Shown here in pieces: positions 10,705 through 21,030 of a stretch of DNA of 64,000 bases (position 1 is its first letter; every line of letters starts with the position of its first letter). The translations under genes were made by a program, and so were the position numbers. Location of the stretch: the NCBI GenBank assembly GCA_015680685.1, contig MNCI01004801.1, positions 801,780 to 865,779 of the forward strand. Direction: 5' to 3'. This stretch comes from Gnetum montanum. Taxonomy: Eukaryota; Streptophyta; Gnetopsida; Gnetales; Gnetaceae. The notes beneath the pieces were generated by a model, which saw nothing but the letters and a program-made list of their open reading frames with translations, was not told where the DNA came from and searched no databases.

Positions 10705-11940
10705 CTACGATGGGTACATAGTCAAGAGGTGTAAAATCTCTTTCTTCAGATCATCAAAGGCTTGTTGGCATTGTGTTATCCATTCGAAGTTAACTCCTTT
10801 CTTTAGTAGATGTTGCATGGGGTGTAACTTGTCAGTCAACTTCGCTATAAACCTTTTGATGAACCGTACCCTACCTTGTAACCTGCATAGTTCTTTAAGG
10901 TTTGTAGGTGGTGATAGATTAACAATGACCTTAACTTTGTCAAGGTCCACTCGTATTCCATCTTGTGATACTACAAACCCTAACATGTGTCTAGTTCTCA
11001 CCCCAAAGACACACTTCTTTAGGTTAAGGTGTAAATCATGCATCTGGCAGCACTTGAGGACTACACCTAGGTTGTTGGGATGATCAACGGCTTCTTTGGA
11101 TTTGACCACTATGTCATCCATGTAGTCGTTCATCATTTCTAAGATGTAGTCACTAAATATGTAAGTCATAGCTCTCTGGTAGGTTGCTCCAGTGTTCTTA
11201 AGCCCGAAATACATCATGGTGTAACAAAATATCCCGCATGGGGTCATGAAGGTTGTTGTTAACTGATGCTTTGGGTTGATGCGAATTTGGTTGTAGCTGA
11301 AGAAACTATCCATGAAGGATAACAGAGTATGGCTAGCTGTAGTGTCGATGAGTTGATCGACACTTGGTAGTGGGAAATTGTCTTTGATCATGGCTTTGTT
11401 CAGATCCCAGAAGTCTATATAGATTTGTATTCCTCCCATTTTCTTAGAAACCACAACAATGTTTGACACCCACTCTGAGTAATCAACTACTCGGATGAAA
11501 CTAGCCTGATAGATCTTGGTGATTTCATCCCGTATGGCTAGTGTAATCTCTAGTTTAATCTTGTGAGCCTTCTGCTTAACTGCTTTCATCTGCAAATCTA
11601 AGACAATGTTGTGTTGTATGAGCCTTGGATATAAACCCAACATGTTGTTGTAAGACCACACAAATACTTCGATGTTATCCTATAGTACCTTGGCTACATC
11701 TTTGTGCATTTGTGAATCTAGGAGGAAGCTAAGCTTTAACATTTTTATTTTCCCCCAGGATGTGGTCATAGGCATCTCAATGAAAGGGCCCTCAGTTACA
11801 TCCCTGGCCTCTAAATCTAGAGCTTGGACTCGATGTTTGAGCAAGTCTAGGGATGTTTCTAAGGACACTATAGTGCTTTCCATGGGTGAATCCTAGTCTA
11901 TTGACTCTGGGTTTAGTTGTCTTTCAAGCTCACCATGTGG
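10705..11940 (-). pseudogene. E1 reverse transcriptase with upstream linker
   Basis: The open frame 10705-11661 (318 codons) covers the whole RT palm and fingers: YSEWVSNIVVVSKK, IYIDFWDLNKA, DNFPLPSVDQLID, FMDSFFSYNQIRI and CYTMMYFGLKN. The catalytic motif YMDDIVVKSKE follows, then LNLKKCVFGV and LGFVVSQDGI. The YxDD box is intact; G-to-F and G-to-S changes mark FMDGFSGYNQ. Upstream, after one stop, a linker frame (11680-11883) continues the polyprotein. No protease precedes it. This is the best-preserved pol block of the window. It would copy element RNA into cDNA inside particles. Confidence 0.9.
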
Positions 11941-12169
11941 ACCTGTCAAGGCTAGAGGTCAAGAAAGATCATGGTGCATTGCCATTCTTGCTCAACCTCC
12001 CACAATGAGATGAATGCCTAGTCAAGGGATACCTATTTGTAGCAACAGTGCATAATAAGCATTTGTAAAGTAGCAATGAGATGTGAATAGTTGAAATAGC
12101 TAAAAATATGATGTGAAATTTGCAACCTGCTAATTTAAAATCATAGCGGACTGCTTGGGTGTAAAAGTG

Positions 12170-12500
12170 TAAAAATGCTAGTTTAAGGTCTTTATAGAGC
12201 ACTAACGGATTATATTTGTAAGTTAAAAGTGTTAGTTTAAAGTCTTTACGAACTACTAACTGGCTATTCTAGCGAAACTACAAAGTATTAGTTTAAGGTC
12301 ATTACAGACCGCTAACGAGATCAAAGCTACGTGTTAGAACTACTAGTTTAAGGTCTTTGCGAACCGTTAACTTAATAAAGACTATGGGTTAGAATTTGCT
12401 AGTTTAAGCTCTTTGCGGACCATCTAGAAGCAAAATTTTGAAGCTACTAGTTTAACATCTTTGTGGAGCATCTAGCTAGTTGTTTTTATGAAGGCAAATG
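12170..12500. repeat. E1 repeat array upstream of pol
   Basis: Roughly six to seven units of about 50 bp read (plus strand) CTAGTTTAAGGTCTTTGCGGACCGCTAAC, progressively diverged. Together with 8030-8490 it brackets the pol region with same-orientation related repeats. Confidence 0.85.
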
Positions 12501-12617
12501 GCTAGTTTGAAGTAGGTCAAAGCTTTCAGTCGAGCCCACCTTCCATAATGCAAATAGTGTTACTACACTATGGGGGAATGATATGCTGTACGAAAAGCCC
12601 CTCATTAATTGGAGAAA

Positions 12618-12693
12618 GAAAATGACAAGTTATTTTTCACCATTTTAGCTATAAATAAGGGTTTACCCCTGATAAACTTGTCATTTTCACCAT
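12618..12693 (+). promoter_or_regulatory. TATA promoter in a 14-bp inverted repeat
   Basis: A plus-strand TATA box, TATAAATA (12650-12657), is framed by a perfect 14-bp inverted repeat. GAAAATGACAAGTT lies at 12618-12631 and AACTTGTCATTTTC at 12675-12688. A 10-bp direct repeat TTTTCACCAT also flanks it (12635 and 12684). The expected start site falls near 12680-12690, about 105 bp before the ATG at 12792. It points away from E1 transcription and would drive the antisense gene. Confidence 0.55.
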
Positions 12694-12791
12694 ACTAGTG
12701 CAGAACCTGCATTCAGAGCGTAGAGCAATTGTGCTAACCAAGAGCAAGGTGATTTAGTGTAGCATCCAAGAAAGAATTAGCAATTGAAACG

Positions 12792-15700
12792 ATGGCTCCC
12801 AGGAGAGAACGCAAACACCTAGCACTCGCTAAGGTGGACAAAGTGAAGGGGACCTTAGGGTGTGTGTCACAGGGGCACGTTTCGGTGCGAGAGGAGACCC
12901 CATCGACCCGATAAGTTTCTACGCTATTCTCTTTTATTTTTTGTATGTTGTGATTATTTCTTCTGTTATTTCTATTTTTATTTCTACGATTTTTGTTGTG
13001 CAATCTATGTCTTCTATTGTTGTTTTGTTGCTATTTTGGCCATTACATCGTCGTTGTTGCCGATTCGGCCGCGACGGGTGTATGGGTGCTTTGCTAATGT
13101 TGCATGTAGTGTTTCTTAGACAACCATTACTATGGCTAGCTTGTCGCAGAAGCTTAGGCGATTTTAGCAACTCGGCATGTGAATAGTGTAGCATGCAACC
13201 CTCAAGAGGGTTTGGCCGTACATGTGATTTGACAATGTAACACATGTCTATCACGGTGTAATGAAAATTATTTGGTTAGGTAGAAGATTTTTCAAAAATA
13301 GTGCAGCACATTGAATTCTTTCCTATCAAAAGATTTTTGTTTAGGTTTTCGTTGCTACACTAGGCTAATTCTGCTACGCTATTGCCTTTGTGTTTTTTAC
13401 TACACTACATGCGTGGTGTGAGTCATGCTACACTATTTGCTAACTACTAATTCTGCTACATTATATGCAGATCCCACTTGAACATGATGTTAACATTTAC
13501 ATTTGTGTTATGTAGGATGGTGCTAAGGCCAATCTTAATTATCCTAGAAATTTTAGAGATCCTATGCTACCTAAGCAAACTGGTGGCCAACATTCCTCCA
13601 CCCCATGCGTGTGCAGGGCAGTAGGCGGTCTAGTTTCAGGAAGGCGCATACGACTTCTTGAAATTTCTCCTCTAGCACTTCAGTGTGATCATTTGGTCAC
13701 ACTTGCCAAAGGAGGTAGCAACTGTAGTGACAAAAACCCTGTTGCCTGTGGCAAATCGGGGTATTCTGAGATTTTTTATGGATGGAGCAATTAGGAGCGG
13801 GCAAGGAGAAGGATCTAGTCAGTGCCCAGAAAATTTAAGGTGTTTGGCCTAGATCTGGGAGATGCCCGAATACAATTGCTATCATCCATACAATACTTTG
13901 TTTATTACATGCCACATGGGAACCTATTTTCAAAACCCACTAGGAACTATTTACTGCGTTGGTAGGTGAGTTCTATAAAAATATTCCATTATGCAATGCA
14001 ATAATTGCTATACTAGAAAAATGTTAACAGCGTGTTTTTTATTACCAGGTTTTTTTATCAACAAGGATGGACTTCATAGTGACATGGATGCATTGGCCTT
14101 GGCATGGATGGTGTTGCAGGAGTTTTCTTCCACTGAGAATATGCACGGAGGCATGATAGGCCAATGCAGGGGCAGTACAAAACCTACCCAACCCAGTACT
14201 CCTACCTCTACGATAGATGTAAGGAGTCCAATTGGTTGGATGGGGATTTGGAATCCCTTAAGCCAATCACCATAGAAGATGCATTGGTGGATCTTCCACC
14301 ATTCCCATCACCTTTTAAACTTGGTAAACTAAACAGTGAGTTTCTTGCATGTTCAAGTGTTGCTTCTATTTTTATGCTAGTTCTATTTTTTCCTAAGTTT
14401 TTCCTTTTTTCTTATGCAAACTGCTATAGCGATGAAGAAGTTCGAGGAGGTGATGGTGATCACCTCTGGGCATCATGAGGCCAACATCTACTTCAAGTAT
14501 GGGGAGGTGGACGAGACCCAAAGCTAGCTTTGTAGTGGGGCCTCAGAATCGCTGACCAAACATCTTCAGAACGTTGGCCTCATGGACTTGTTCCTAGCCA
14601 TGAACTCAAGAATTCCTGTCGCTAAGATGCTCACCCTAGCTGACTCATTTTTTGAAAAGGTAGACTACTTCCGCACACATGTGCACGTTGTGCAGGTGGT
14701 TCTTGAAATCAATGACCAACTATTCATGGACCTCTTTGGTGTTCCAACTGATGATCTTCCTGTAATAGCAAAGACCAAAAAGGAGGTGAACCATCAGGAG
14801 GACATTGAGGAGTGGCTAGGGGTGGAAAAGGGACAAAAGAGGATCCTTATGGAAAAAGCAAAGCTGAGAGTAGCCAAGGATATTTAGCCCATCTCTTGTG
14901 CCCGTGCCTTCCCCAAGCTACTATCCTAAGGAAAGATCATTGGGATTGAACAAGCTTGGGTGATGAGGGAGGGCATGGAAGAGGGGGCCCATTACAACTA
15001 GGCTAGGAATCTTTGCAAAGGCCTACAAGTTGAAATGTTCATGCTTCATAAAAAGCATGAGTCCCATTTCAATGTGCACCATGCCTTTTACATAGCTTAC
15101 TTGTGGCATTTCACAGCGTTCTTGGTGGTCCATGAGAATGGAGTCTGGGTTATGCAAGATCATAACCAGATTTTCAAACCATGGATCTACCAAGTCTTTC
15201 AGACCACCTGAGCCAAGGATCCCCGAGAAGCAATTGGGGAGTCATTTTCCATGATGACTAGGGATCAAATGGCCCACAAATTTCGCAGCCAGGACAACAT
15301 GGAAGAGGTGTCCCTTGCTACCACAAGTACCATATCACAGAGGAAACGCCTCATCATAGAGAAAGTGGCCACCAAGTTGTAGTGAAAGAGGTCTCGTCTA
15401 GCTAAGAAGCATCCCTGTATAGAATAAGAAAAGGGGTAGACACTACGGTTCAAGCTATGCAGGGTACATCCTCCCATTGGTAAATGTTTTTCTCTATGTT
15501 TGTTTCTTCACTAATTCAGTTAATGCCTGCTACGTTGTGCTACGCTAGGAAGCGTAGCATAGCGTAGCATCGATTTTAGGTTAACATGCAAAGCCTAATG
15601 TGAACTTGCTTTGTTGTCATAGGAAGAAGAAAAGGAAGAAGAAGGTGACATAGAGGTGTCGGCCCCCAAAACATGGGTGGCTAATAAAGACATGAGGGCC

Positions 15701-17198
15701 TCAGCCATGGAGGGAAGGGTCTTGGTCAAGAAAGAAGAAACCCCTACCATGAAGAAAGGGACTCCCATTGACAAAGAAAACATCCTTGTTAATGAAGGAG
15801 ACGTTTCAGCTGACGAGAAGGATTCCCCCACTAATGAGAAGGATGCTGGTGCCTTAAAAAGCAAGGTCATAGTGAATAAAGAGAAAGCCCACGTCAATGA
15901 GGAAGGAAGTTCTGCTGATGATCCTTTTGTTGAGCACATTTCAGCATCAGAGGAGCAGATGAACATAGAGGGTGCTACCATAGTGTTAGGCCAGCAGAGA
16001 GCCTAATAATATATTTCGATCGGTGACCCCCCTACTATCACCCATGAGGGCTTTTTGGTTAGGAGCCTTTATATTGTCATTTGTGTCTCTCATTCAGCTT
16101 TATTGTAGCTTACCTCAGTCATTACTGATGCGTTTAGTTATATGGTAGACACTTTTGTTAACATTTTAGGGCTTGCTTTGATCCAGCTAGATCCATCGGC
16201 CAAGACCCATGACAAGCTTACGTTCATGCAAGGGGTTATCGATGACATGATCAGTTGTCTCAAACAAGTCGATCCAGAAGTGGGTAAGTAGAGTGGCTAT
16301 GCTAGGCTTTTAGCTTGCTACGCTAGACTTTTTGAATTGCTAAACTTTGCTACACTACTGTGACTAATACGTTTTTACGTGTGATAACAGCCTTTCACCT
16401 CAAGTGAGACCCAAAATGGGCAGTAAAGGTGGACACCGTGCCTACATTCCCACCTAAAGTGACCGAGGTCCCTCGTCGTATATACGACAAGGCTAGAAAA
16501 TGTGTGTTGCACTTGGCATGCAACTTATGGGAGTCTATGCACGTAAATAAAGACCTGTGGAAACGAGTTCAGAGGCAAGAGAGAGAAATGGCCAATCTAA
16601 CCACTGAGGTGGAAGACCTCCATTCCAGGAATGAGTTCCTCCTGGCCTGAGATACCAACGATGGCAGTTGGCGAATAGTCATCATAGATTATGCAAGATA
16701 TTGAACAACTGTGTGGTGCAACAACAAGGTCAACTAGGAGATAATTGAGTAGTGGATGCAGATGGACTTATTGGCTCAGAAGAACTAAGATTGGAAGGAC
16801 TATAGTGCTAGAGTTTATGAGTGGGGGTAGTCCTAGAATAATCACAAACATATGTATAAACTAGAATGTGCCACCTACTGCAAACAATACTGGGATGCTT
16901 TAGTGAATTTTTATACTCATGAAGCATTTCTAGATGTCATTAGTGCTTCTGAGGCCTATAACAAGTTCATGCAGCAGGTGATGGTTAGTGAGTTGCCTGA
17001 GTGGGAAGTGAATCTTCTCTGAGACCACCAAGATGGATGACCATTTAAAAGGAGAAAGCTGTAGCAAATGCTGAATCGAGCGATAGATATTGGACAGATA
17101 TCATAGAGGAGGATGTTTGGCACCACCTCGGGATCGAATTGGATTGCATACCCCTTGAGACAGATGTAGGGCCATCTCAGGGTAGTCACTTTCTGTGA
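12792..17198 (+). pseudogene. Antisense intron-containing gene carried by E1
   Basis: A plus-strand gene-like unit inside the minus-strand E1, between gag and pol. The ATG at 12792 has a good plant context (AACGATGGC) and opens a 40-codon basic first exon (MAPRRERKHLALAKVDKV) ending at CCCG|ATAAGT, which looks like a GTAAGT donor mutated at the first base. Further probable exons are about 13516-13965, 14049-14335, 14430-15479, 15623-16030, 16170-16283 and 16391-17198; most edges show AG acceptors and GTGAGT, GTAAAT or GTAAGT donors. Visible peptides include a globular part near FMDLFGVPTDDLPVI, an acidic repeat-like stretch with NEKD and ADEKD (15656-16006), and a coiled coil (RQEREMANLTTEVEDLHS). 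Stops and frameshifts mean it is decayed. I do not recognise the family; extra ORFs are known in Tat elements, though usually elsewhere. Confidence 0.55.
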
Positions 17199-17524
17199 TG
17201 CAATAGTTTATGTTTTTTTAGCTATTATGTGTAACTCTAGTTGACTACTTCACTCTTTATGATGCAATTTCCAAAAGAAGAAGCAGGGCTCCTAGAGGGC
17301 AGAAATGATGATGTGAAAGCAAGAAATGTAGAGGAAAATGACGTAGGGGAAAATGATGTGTGACAACAAGGCTTTTGATTTTCTGTATTTTTCTATTTTT
17401 TGTGAAACTGTTACAAACATTGTCTAAGTGAGATTTTGAAAGAAAGATGAATTTTGGCAAGATTGATGATACTCTAGTTTATGCATTACACATGTTATCT
17501 ATGTGATTAGTTTCTATGTTTTTC

Positions 17525-17700
17525 ATTTTAGTTTTAGGCCATTTTGGGCCATTGCTAGTTTTAGGCCATTTCGGGCCATTGCTAGATTTAGGCCATTTTA
17601 GGCCATCGCTAGTTTTAGGCCATTTCGGGCCATCATGTGCTATAGTTTTAGGCCATTTCGAGCCATAATAGGTTTAGGCCATTTTGGGCCATCATGTAAA
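17525..17700. repeat. GGCC-type array of E1
   Basis: Six or seven units of about 26 bp, GTTTTAGGCCATTTCGGGCC plus CATTGCTA, contain the near-palindrome GGCC-n6-GGCC. The same unit in element orientation (GGCCCGAAAAGGCCTTAAAC) occurs in E2 at 32444-32556, right after protease. Confidence 0.9.
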
Positions 17701-17989
17701 CAAAAGGTATGTTAACGGTTTTAGAAAACTAAGTTGGTGTACCTAGTGTAGATGGAATCCAAAGGGTAGAAGGAAGCATAATTGAGTGAATCACTTTTTC
17801 TTTTGCTGGCATGTTCTTGTCAACTAGTATTGTTGTTAACATGCAAATCATAGCCCCATGGTGTGCAGTAGAAGTCATAATTAGGTCATATAGGCTCAAC
17901 GTTGTGCTTTTTTGATTTAGAGCCTACTTAACCTAAGTGAGAGCACTTAAAAGGTCTGGGCCACCTTCTTGTTTACTACCTTTCTCTTC

Positions 17990-20900
17990 TTCCATTCATC
18001 CCAAGAGATAAATTTCTTGAGGAGGGATAGTTTCGGGTCTAGGGTCAAAACCTTTCAGATGAGGTGGGGAAGATCGTGCATGTGTAGCAATGTCATCTTT
18101 TAGCAACAAGGATGTAGATGTAGAGAGCGAGGGCATAGGCTTGGAAGTACCTAGGACAGTACGTTCCTTCGACGCCTCACTTGTCAAATGCTCTTCTCAT
18201 TTCTTTGGACAAGAAGGCGGGGTGTTGTCTTATGTGGGGTGGCGGTGGTTGAATGGCTTAGCCCCCTGATGATGAATGGGGCTAACAATGTTAATGCATG
18301 CGGTGGTGGTGTGGCTTTACTTACAGGTGGTGCAAGGGCGGACTTCTACGGAGGGACTCTTAAGACGAACGGTTGCTGCAGAGTTTGCTTAGTTGTTGGT
18401 GATGTTGGTGCACTACGCCAAGGTGCACGAATCACAAATGGGTACTAGGGTGATTTAGGATTATTATCAATGTCAATGGTGTTGATAATGTAGTCAGTGT
18501 TGTTGGCATTAAGAGGATCCTTATAGACATGAAAACATTGATTTTTGAGATGCACTAGGTTGCTTTCATCTAAAACTAGTTTCCCTTGATCAATCATTCT
18601 CTGGATGTCATCTTTTAACATCATACAGTAATCTGTATCATGACCACACTGTTGATGATAGTCACAAAATATCTCCAGCCTAAAATTCTTAGGAACTAGC
18701 AATTCATTAGGCAAGGCCAAGGAGGGGTTTCTAATGATTTCGCAGTACCAGTGATGTTTTTTGACTCCCTCCTCTGACATCCTCTTATGTTGGATATATC
18801 CCACTACCAATAATTACTTCAGAAGTTCTGAAGACTTAACGAGAAATGGGGTATATTTAGAGTGATCTTTTCATTCAAAGTTTGGCTTAGGAGGTGTGGA
18901 TGCTTCGGATGTTGATGTGGAGGGTTGAGCTATGTTGCCCTAGTTGGGCACAGAGTTAGTTGCTGATGCGGCCACTTTCTTGTTGTTCTTGTTGTTGTTG
19001 GGTTTGGCTTCATTTGCCATAGTGGCCACTATGGCTGTTGCAGTCTTGCCCTTATCCTTGTCCTTCTTTGTAAAGGTGTTCTTGTATGCAATGTAGGCTG
19101 GGTCTTTGCTTGCCTCAACTGCATCCTATATGCCCTTGGTTTGGGCGAAAGCCTGACTAAGAGTCCATGGAGCGAGATAGTATAGTTTGGACTTAATAAA
19201 GTCGTTCACTGCACCCTTAAAGATGACTAGCAGATGGGCCTCCACGATTGGCTCGCAGATCTCATTAAGGGTAGTGCTCCACCGGTGTATGAATTTTTGG
19301 ACCAGTTCGAGTGGATCTTGTTTGATGCTCATTAACTAATCCAGCATAACCTCTGGTTTCAAGTTGTACTTGAAATGCATTATGAACTAGGTCAGCAGCT
19401 CATCTAGGGTTGAGATGGAGAAGCATGGGAGCACATGATACTAGTCCAAAGCTTTGCCTGTTAGAGACATAGCAAAGATGGGGATGAATGTGTGCAGCCA
19501 TTTTTGCAGAAGAAGGGACTCAGACCTAAATGTAACAAGATGGGTGTTGGGATCACCCTTCTCATTTTATTTCATGAAGTGGGGGAGTGGCATCCCATGG
19601 GGTAGTGTTAACATGGGGACTGTCAAGCTGATAGGATCATCATGGTAAAAATCCATGACTTGTACCATGTCTAAACTAGCAACCTTGAGGTGTTTGATTT
19701 CCTCAGTAAGGGTATGGATAAGCTAGAATACTTGATCTAGACCTGGGGATGATGCAGATAGCTAGGGAGCTGCAGAGGTAGCTCCCATCTATGGCATGGT
19801 AGGGGCAGTGACCCATAGGCAATGCCAGTGGTGCTGCTAGTGTTTTCCACCACCTGGTAGGTGGTGCTGCTAGAGCAGTAGCTACCGATTGTGCCATGAG
19901 ATAGGCCGTTTGTGTGGCCGATGGGATAGACCATAGTCCTGCACTTGGTTGTGCCGTATGCGGGACTTGGTACATTTGGGGACTAGTGTAGTGAGACATG
20001 TGGGTGGAACTGGGCCCACCGTTGACGATGGAATAGGTGTAGATAGTGAAATGGATGCAGAAGCTGCATGTAGCTGTGATCTAGGTACGGTGTGAATGTA
20101 TGGCAAGGTAGCCATGATGGATGTGTGATATGCTGAGGGAATAGATTGGAGAACAGTTTGCGGAGGGGTAGTGGCTAAGAATGAGATAGGGAAGTAGGCA
20201 TGTTGATATGCCGAGTGCATGGCATGACTACCTGTTGCTAATGAAATCACAGGTTGTGATGGTACAAATGTGATCATAAAGGGAGTGGTGGTAAAGAGCG
20301 GGTTTATCCAAAAATATGGAGTGGGAGGGATGGTGGTAGCATTAGTTTGAGCTCCACCTTCAAACTGGGAATCCAGTTCCTCTTGCTTGTCTTGTAACAT
20401 CTCAACATGGTGAGACGTGGTGTCTCGCGACTCCCTCGGTCTAATGATTACTATCAGCTAGTCTATGAGCCACTGATGCATTGGTGTCAAAGGAATGAAA
20501 ATGCTAGGAGTGGGAATAAATTTCCTCCCATTACAATAAGTGAACTCAAAGCTACATTTGTCTTCGAGTTCTTATGCATCTAAAGGTAATTTTTCCTAAA
20601 CCTTAGTGCAAAGAAAGTTATATTGTTTGTATTACTGGGATGATCCCTCAAGTCCTCAATTTTGGATCCTGAGAGATTAGCGTGGTCCCAGCACTGGGCT
20701 GGGCAACTACTCAACACCTATGATGCCTTGAACTGAGAGGGGGACCTCAACATTAGAGGTAGTAGCTACAATGCTTAGGGAAATCATTTTCATAGAGCTA
20801 AAAGGATTTGTAAACAAGAAGGCAAAGAGATCAAGTGGCTATTAGAGGCTTTCTATCCTGTAGGATTCCAGAGGAACCATCGGAGTGACCAATCTACACC
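17990..20900 (-). pseudogene. gag: E1 gag polyprotein
   Basis: Blocks from N to C terminus are as follows. A Pro/Ser/Thr-rich N-terminal part spans 19882-20400 (TTPFMITFVPSQPVISLATG). A capsid core lies at 19126-19332, with DPLELVQKFIHRWSTTLNEI and FIKSKLYYLAPWTLSQAFAQ. The nucleocapsid-like segment FCDYHQQCGHDTDYCMMLKD (18445-18810) is a C-x-H-x-GH-x-C knuckle followed by IQRMIDQGKLV, typical of Tat gags. A Ser/Pro-rich tail ends near 17990. Stops separate the blocks. No protease follows in the 290 bp before the GGCC array, although related E0 and E2 have one at that place. Gag would build the particle and bind the RNA. Confidence 0.8.
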
Positions 20901-21005
20901 ACACGATGCGTAAACAATCGCAAAAGAGTGTCACATTTACGCTAGTACATGACGGGGTACAGAACACATGCAGGACTACCATGAAATATGGAAAAGGCAC
21001 CAAAA

Positions 21006-21024
21006 GGCCCTCCTTCTAGTGCCA
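21006..21024 (-). other. E1 primer binding site
   Basis: Minus-strand TGGCACTAGAAGGAGGGCC lies just inside the 5' LTR. The E2 PBS is TGGTGTTAGAAGGAGGGCC, so both derive from one PBS type (probably TGGCGCTAGAAGGAGGGC). I do not assign the tRNA. Confidence 0.75.
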
Positions 21025-21030
21025 AAAAAT

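Noticed and set aside
12860-13186. Plus-strand hydrophobic frames after the first exon
   Set aside because: The region is T-rich, starts without a supported context and lies where an intron of the antisense gene is expected.
14164-14340. DNA methyltransferase-like motif (ITIEDALVDLPPF) in the antisense gene
   Set aside because: It recalls a DLPP segment of cytosine methyltransferases, but no PCQ or ENV catalytic motifs are visible around it, so the similarity is too short.
17525-17700. CRISPR-like array
   Set aside because: Units are about 26 bp and contiguous, without unique spacers, and lie in a plant retrotransposon; they are degenerate tandem repeats.
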